Origin: Bacteroidota bacterium
GTDB lineage: Bacteria; Bacteroidota; Bacteroidia; Bacteroidales; CAJPTX01
Direction: 5' to 3'
DNA length: 6,520 nucleotides
NCBI GenBank assembly: GCA_002748015.1
Contig: PDRH01000033.1
Coordinates: 1-6,520 of the forward strand
Notes under the pieces: generated by a model
The model's input: only the letters and a program-made list of their open reading frames with translations
The model's database searches: none
Told to the model about the DNA's origin: nothing
Program-made: the position numbers and the translations under genes
In this document: positions 1 to 6,400 of the stretch, in pieces
Numbering within the stretch: position 1 is the stretch's first letter
How the letters are laid out: each line of letters begins with the position of its first letter

Positions 1-126
1 TTTTCAGGTCAGGAGCTGGTGGGGATTCTCCTGGTTTTACTGGCGGTAACAATGGTTATACTTACTCGGGCATTGGAGCGAGGGGTGCGCGGGATTTTCC
101 GGTGGATGCGCCCGAGGCACGCATAG
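1..126 (+). CDS. Possible C-terminal end of a membrane protein (ABC-transporter permease-like), 5' partial
   Basis: Frame 1 is open from the window edge to TAG at 124-126, giving 41 residues. They form one hydrophobic stretch (about residues 6-22, ELVGILLVLLAVTMVIL) followed by a basic tail with LERGVRG and FRWMRPRH. A last transmembrane helix followed by an LERR..LRW-like tail is how permeases of the SsuC/TauC type (binding-protein-dependent transport inner membrane component) often end, so an importer permease is the best guess. The evidence is short. Frame 3 is also open, to a TAG at 159-161, but reads as a Gly-rich peptide without a recognisable pattern. The gene shares the strand of the protease but is separated from it by about 270 bases, so there is no sign of a shared operon. 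Confidence 0.4.
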   Translation, partial: FSGQELVGILLVLLAVTMVILTRALERGVRGIFRWMRPRHA

Positions 127-394
127 GGTGGCGTTTCGGAGGTTGTATTGCCGTGCAGTAGCTAGGCCTGGTTGATGTATAGAAGTCCACCGTATCATCA
201 TGGGGATGGCTGGGAGGTGATTCTATATTATAGGCTTCAGGCAGTACTTAAGGGGCTGTTTACCAGTTGTTTTATTCAACGGTCTTATTTAGAGAGGGCT
301 TTATCTCTTGTCCGGGTATTGATAATGGCCTACTTTGGCGCGTTGCTACTTGGGCGTTTTGTCCGTAGTTCGTACAACTTAAGTCAACACTCTG
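127..394 (+). other. Intergenic region upstream of the protease gene
   Basis: About 270 bases between the putative upstream stop and the protease start. It is AT-richer than the coding sequence: a hand count of 361-420, across the start, gives 23 G+C in 60. No RNA gene, clear inverted repeat or strong terminator hairpin was seen. A frame open from TTG 172 to 465 crosses this region and overlaps the protease signal peptide, but it has no coherent protein character and I do not treat it as a gene. In-frame TAA at 380-382 closes the protease frame 12 bases before its ATG. Confidence 0.6.
307..338 (+). promoter_or_regulatory. Candidate Bacteroidota-type promoter for the protease gene
   Basis: CTTG at 307-310 and TACTTTGG at 331-338 are separated by 20 bases. 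The Bacteroidota primary sigma factor consensus is TTTG, about 19-21 bases, then TAnnTTTG, so this matches three of four and five of six fixed positions with correct spacing. It would start transcription near 345 and leave a leader of roughly 50 bases. Such short motifs occur by chance, so this is only a candidate. Confidence 0.3.
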
Positions 395-460
395 ATGAGA
401 AAAGTCCTACTATTTTGTCTATCGGCCTTGCTGTGGTTCTGCTGGGAGCCTGCGCATGCG
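395..460 (+). other. Signal peptide of the protease (residues 1-22)
   Basis: The N-terminus starts MRK, continues with a hydrophobic core (VLLFCLSALLWFCW), and ends with AHA before VDTVQ, a good signal peptidase I site after Ala22. Cys8 and Cys16 lie inside the hydrophobic core rather than in a lipobox at the cleavage site, so a lipoprotein is unlikely. This segment also supports ATG 395 as the true start. Confidence 0.85.
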
Positions 461-3400
461 GTTGATACTGTTCAGATTGGGCGGCACAAATTCGTGCCGA
501 AGACCCAGCGCCTTCCGCGAACCCGCGGTAGGGCCAGTGGGGTGGTAATGGGGGCCGCAACTGGTGGCTCGCATAACGTGCTGCTCCAACTAGACCGTTT
601 GCCCACGGCGGCAGAGCATGAGCTACTAGCCAAACGCGGGATAGTACTCGATGGGTACATAAATGGTAGGACCTATCTTGCCGTAGTGAAGGATGGGGTC
701 AAGGATCCCGCTCGTCTGATGCCAGCAGGCCTCTCTGCCCGTGCGGTGATGCCCATGCCGAGCGCTTGTAGGCTTGCCGGGGATGTTGCGGATTGGCGTA
801 TCCCGAGCTGGGCAAAGGGCTCTGTTGGTGAGGCTCGCCTGATGCTAAGCTACGCTGGTAATGCCTCTGGTGAGCAGGTTATGTCGGACATACGGGCTGC
901 GGGTGTACAGCAGGTGGAGGTGTACCCAACCCTCCAGGTGGCTCTGCTGATGGCGAGTCGTGACCAGGTGGGACGGATAGCGGAGCTTCCCTACGTGTAT
1001 GGGATGGGCTTCGTGAAGCCTCCAATGGAGCTGAAGAACTATAGCGGCCGTCTGATTTCGCGTTCGAGCGTTCTGAACCAGCCTACGAAGTTTGCGGGGC
1101 GTGGGCTGACTGGCAAGGGGGTCATCGTGGGTATATGGGATACGTCGCCACGTTCGCACCCAGACCTAGTGGGGCGTATATTCCATCAGGAGGCCGCCTA
1201 CAGCCATCCCCACGGAGGCCACGTAGCCGGTTCGGTGCTGGGTAATGGCTTTAAGGATCCGGATGGGCGTGGCATGGCGCCTGAGGCGGTGGCCTATACC
1301 TACAACTTCAACATTGGGGCGAATGGCCTGAATGAGCAGGAGGAGATGGAGCAGGCTTTCGACCAGTATAAGATTACGCTGACGCAGAATTCATATGGCT
1401 ATCAGATCCAGTGCGGGGACAAGGCCAATGGCTATGCGGACTATAAGCAGTTCCGCTACGCAGAGACGAGCGCACTGATAGACAAGCTGAGCATCAAGGC
1501 CCCGACGGTAACGCATGTCTATGCGGCGGGTAACGACCGTGACCTCTGCGGCGAGACGGTGGGCGAGATCTACGGTGCTGCGGGCTATGGTACTTCCACC
1601 CGTAGGGCGAAGAATATCATCGCTGTTGGTGCTATTGACGAGCTGGGCAAGCTCTCCTTCTTCTCGAGCTGCGGTCCGCAGGATGATGGGCGTATGTTCC
1701 CGACGGTTTGCGCCAAGGGTGTTGAGGTGCTCAGCACGATGCCGGGCGGCGAGTATGGCTACATGAGCGGTACGTCCATGGCCTGCCCCACGGCTTCCGG
1801 TTCTATCGCACTCCTGAAGCAGCGGTATCAGCAGATGTTCAAGGGCCAGGATATGACGGGCGTTCTGTCTCGCGCGCTGGTAGCCAATACGGCGCTGGAT
1901 GCTGGCAACCCGCATCCGGACTTCATGTACGGCTATGGTATACTGGATGCGGAGAAGGCGGTGCAAGCCCTGGAGCAGGAGTGGTACGACGATAAGGGGG
2001 AGCTGGAGCAGTCGAGCGACCCCAAGGACCTGACCTACGAGAAGGTGATCAAGGTTCCCGAGGGGGAAAGCCTGCATGGCCTACGGGTGATGCTGACCTG
2101 GGACGACCCGGCTAAGGCTCTGTCGGAGAACTCTAAGTGGGGCGACAAGACCCTGGTTCACGATCTGGATTTGCAGGTGGAGGCCAATGGCCGCACGGTG
2201 CGACCGTGGGTCTGCAACCCCGAAAAGGGGCACGTTACGGAGGTGGCTACCCGGAAGAAGGATGACCGTAACAACACGGAGCAGGTAACCCTTGATGCTA
2301 CGGAGATTGGTACGGCTACGGAGTTCACGATAAAAGTTTCGGCTGATGAGCTAACTAGCGGTGGCGGTAGGCAGAAGTTCGTGGTGACCTGGTGGTTTGA
2401 GACGGGTGATGCGCCGAAGCTACGGTATCCGCTGGGCGGCGAGGTGCTGACGCAGGGGGCGCCGCTGATGTTGCAGGTGGATAATGCCAAGAGCGACTTC
2501 CAGGTGTACATGAGCTATGATGGTGGCATGAGCTACCGTAAAGTGGGTAGCCAGGTGAAGTACGATGCGGAGAATCCGGTGCCTAGCAGCATCGTTCCCC
2601 TTTCTATCCCCGATGGTGCGCCCATTACGGAGCAGGCCTACGTGCAGATACGCGATGCCGAGGGGCATGTAGCCCAGAATGCCCTGCCGTTTAGCATTGC
2701 TCCCGAGATACGTCAGGTGGAACTCGATGCGGGCGATTGCGGTGCGGAGAGCTGGAAGCTAAGGTGGCAAGCCGATAAGCGTGCGGAGAATGGCTACTAT
2801 ATTCTGGTTGGCGACCCGGCGGCCAGGGGCTCGGTGGAGCGCAAGTGGAAGGAGTTCGCCTACGTTGCGAACCCGGAGGCAGGCGAGTACGATATAGAGG
2901 CCGCACGGTTGGGGAACCAGGATGAGGTGTACTTCTGCGTGGCTAGCAAGATCCGCGATGGTGTTTGGGGCAAGCGCTCGCATGGTGTTCGCTACAATGG
3001 AGCTCGTCCGTTGCGTCTGAAGCTTAGCGATTTGCCCTTCAGGGAGCATTTCAAGCGTTTCCCCTCGCCCTACCTTAAGGTGAAGAAGGGCGTGATGCTC
3101 CGTATGGGCTACTCTGATGATGAGACCCGTGAGCGCCTGATCGATGAGAAGGGTAGCAACTTCCTGGAGTTTATCCTCATGGGCGATGCGTTCAAGGATG
3201 TTACGGTGGGTAGCGTGAAGAGCGCCCGCTGGAACGATGGTTTCCCGGTGCATGCCAGCATATCTCTATGCAACCTCGACCTGAGCGAAATCCCCGAGGA
3301 CGAGAACCTCCTGCTTACCATCTACGCCCGTATGTCGGTGAATCCTGATGAGCAGGGTGGTGAGAATGTGAAGTCGGAGGAAATCGACCGGAGCGCGATG

Positions 3401-6400
3401 CGCGTATTGCTGGATGGGGAGGAGCTGGAGTCGACCGATGGCAAGAAGCTGTACAATCTGGAAGTCGAGGAGGGGCCTGATGGCAAGAAGGTAACCCGGG
3501 CGCGTAAGTATAACTACCTGCTGAAGGGTGGTAAGGCGCAGGATATCAAGATTGAGTGGTCGACGCTCTCGACGATGGGTACCTGGTTCTTCGAGGGGAT
3601 CAGCATAGAGCGTTTGTCGCCAACCCCGGATGTGGAGCTGCGGTGGGTAAGCACTCCGGGCGATGCGCCGAACCTCGGGCGTGAGCGGATAGTCTACTCG
3701 GCTATCAACAATAGCGGAAGGACGATTACCGACATCCCCGTGCACTACCGCGTGAACGGCGTGCCGCAGGGGGGTATGGTGATAGACGAGCTGAAGGCCG
3801 GACAGAGCAAGAAGTGCAGGGGCTATCTGGATCTGGACACCAAGCTCCTGGGCGAGCTGAAGAATATAGAGGTGGAGTGCTCGCTTGCCGGTGATCCGAC
3901 GCCCAAGAACAACGTTCTGCGCGATACGGTGTACAACCTCGGCGACGTTATCCAGCATGGCTACTCGCCGCTAGAGCGGTTCTTCGTTTTCATGGTGCCG
4001 AAGGATCCCTTCCTGACCCACGTGGTGACCAAGAAGCGGATGTACACGGACTTCGGCGGCGTGCTGAAGGACTGCCCGAAATCGCAGTCCTCCACGATGA
4101 CCTTCCGCTTGCCCAAGGACCTGCAGGAGAAGAATAGGGCTCGCCTGAAGTTCCGTAAGCTGCAGCTCTACAGAGATCCGACTAATGACAAGAATTGGGA
4201 GAACTCCACGCTCTATATCTATAGGCATGGTAGCAAGCAGGAGAACGGTGAGCTGAGGGTTAGCAAGCTTTCGGAGGTTCCTGAGGCCATCGTCAGCGAT
4301 GCGGATGATGGTAGCCTGAAGGTGGTATTCATTGGTGGTACTCCCGATGCGGATAAGGGGCATTATAACCCGGGCTGGGTAGCTGACGTGGATATGGTAC
4401 CCGTAGAGAACAGGTTGGCTCTTACGGCAGCAACCATAGAGTGGACCGCAGGTGATGGTACGGTTACCGAGAATATCGAGGTAAATGGTCAGATGGTGTC
4501 GGCCGAGCTGGCGACCGTACCCATCAGGGTGAAGGTGAAGAACTTCTATGCCGTGGCGCAGAAGGACGTGCACGTGCAGTTCTCCTACTTCGATACCGAC
4601 TACGGTAAGTCCTTCAAGTATGACGGTGTAATCCCGTCGGTAGATCCCGGCGTGGAGAAGGAGTACGAGTTGCCGACCAAGGCCAAGCTCCCCTTCCGGA
4701 TAGGCAAGCAGGCGACGGTTCGCCTTGTGTACGAAGAGGATACGGATACGTCGGACAACTCGAAGGTGGTAGACATCAAGTGTATCAATCGTCAGATCCC
4801 CGGCGAGTATGGCCCTGTAGAAGTTGATAAGAATGTGGCCTTTGGCCTAATTGAGGAGAGCGTTTATGCTGGTACGACTTCGTATACTTGGCGTGACTAT
4901 ATATATTTCGGTCCGACTGCATATGAGGCTACCAATGGTAAGGGGGCACTCACGTCCTTAAACGAGAATCTACGTTTAAATGTATACCCTGTACCCTCCG
5001 AGGAGATTTATTTCCGTTTCCCTTGGGTTATCTACGATGCGGCCGCATCAGACTACCGCAAGCCGAAGGCCGGCGATAAGGGGGCGAAGATGTACCTTGG
5101 TATAGACTGGAATAGCGATGGTGTCTTCGGCTCGGACGAGGTCATGGAGAGCGGCTTGCTGGCAGCTGATGCTGCGAAGCCGGAATGGACGGGCATAATC
5201 CCCTACAACTCCAGCAAGCAGGGGGTATATCAGGTTAGGCTGCTCATAGTACCTGAGGGTACTAGCGTGTCGGCTAATCTCGAAGTACCCAACTCGCAGG
5301 GGGGGATGGTGACGGATTTCCCCTTGTACATCAAGAAGCAGGTGCGGAGATGGGATTCGGAAAAGGGGTACTACTTCGAACCCTTCACTGATCCCTTCAG
5401 GAAGATACCTAAGGTGATAAGCGGTGTGAAAGCTCAGAAGATCTGGTATGAAGTCCGGTGGCATGATAAGTACGGTAAGCCCTTTGACCCTAGCAACCTT
5501 ACGGTTCAGCTTATTGTTAATGGTGAAGTAAAGGATGAGGTGACCAATCCTGCGCTTATTGATGACCTTTATGCTTCCGATGACCATAGCCTTCTTGTAA
5601 AAGGAGGTGACGGCAATTACTTTGGCACCTTTGGCAAGACGCTGGACCTCTCCAAGGCAGGGGAGTATAAGGTGGAGGTAAAGGCGATTTACCCCAACGA
5701 TGCCAATGAGGATAACTCTGTTTGCCTGAAGGATGAGATCTTCTGCCTCGACGAGGACAAGAGTAAGTTCTACACCTTCTCGCCGCAGAACGTTCGCGAG
5801 AAGACGGACTACGCCGAGTTCATCTTTTCCTCCCACTTCGTGACGGTGCACGGGACGGAGGTTTCCAAGAATGTAAACGACCGCTTCCTGATGCCCGGTG
5901 TGCCGAAGGATGCGGATAATGCCGATGTGGAGGCCTATAGCTACACCATGTGGCTCAAGCTGCAGAACTCGCATAACTCCGATACCATATTCGGGGGCGT
6001 AGGCGGTGCGCAGCTCATCATGACCCACGGTGACGGGGGTAACTATCCTGACGATTGCCTTGTGATACGCGATGGTGCAGGGCCGTTCGCACGGACAGCC
6101 AGCGGCGTGCTGCCCTACGATAAGTGGGCGCACATAGCGCTGACCTTTGACTATACCCCTGCCGACAAGAAGAAGCATAAACCGGAAAGGCGTAAGCCTA
6201 CGCTCTACATCAACGGCGATACGGTGCAGCTGCTGCGAATGGGTGATGGTGGCTACAACTTCACCAACCCCAGGCTGGGGGCATCGACCACAGGTAGCTA
6301 TAAGTACTTCCGTGGCTGGAAGAAGCAGCTTACACGGGAGGACATCCAGGCTACTATGTACGATGAACCCACCGGTGCGCTGGCCGACGAGCTGGTATAC

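Noticed and set aside
3..161. Frame 3 as the upstream coding frame (Gly-rich, ending GWRFGGCIAVQ)
   Set aside because: It shows no recognisable motif; frame 1 gives a coherent transmembrane segment with a basic tail. The choice is not certain because the stretch is so short.
172..465. Plus-strand frame of 97 codons overlapping the start of the protease gene
   Set aside because: It has a TTG start, lies mostly in AT-richer intergenic DNA, overlaps the clear signal peptide of the protease in another frame, and has no domain or consistent character. Its C-terminal LLGACACG resembles a lipobox but sits at the wrong end.
1391..2077. Minus-strand frame of 228 codons
   Set aside because: It lies antisense to the S8 catalytic domain, whose motifs are unmistakable on the plus strand; the frame is open only because of the biased codon composition of the real gene.
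3266..4573. Two adjoining minus-strand frames of 230 and 200 codons
   Set aside because: Both are antisense to a continuous plus-strand coding region with coherent domains, and their translations are rich in Arg, His and Leu without motifs, as expected of shadows.
5048..6178. Minus-strand frame of 376 codons, the longest closed frame
   Set aside because: It is antisense to the GEVED-, CARDB- and LamG-like domains, lacks any recognisable domain, and is a shadow of the plus-strand gene.
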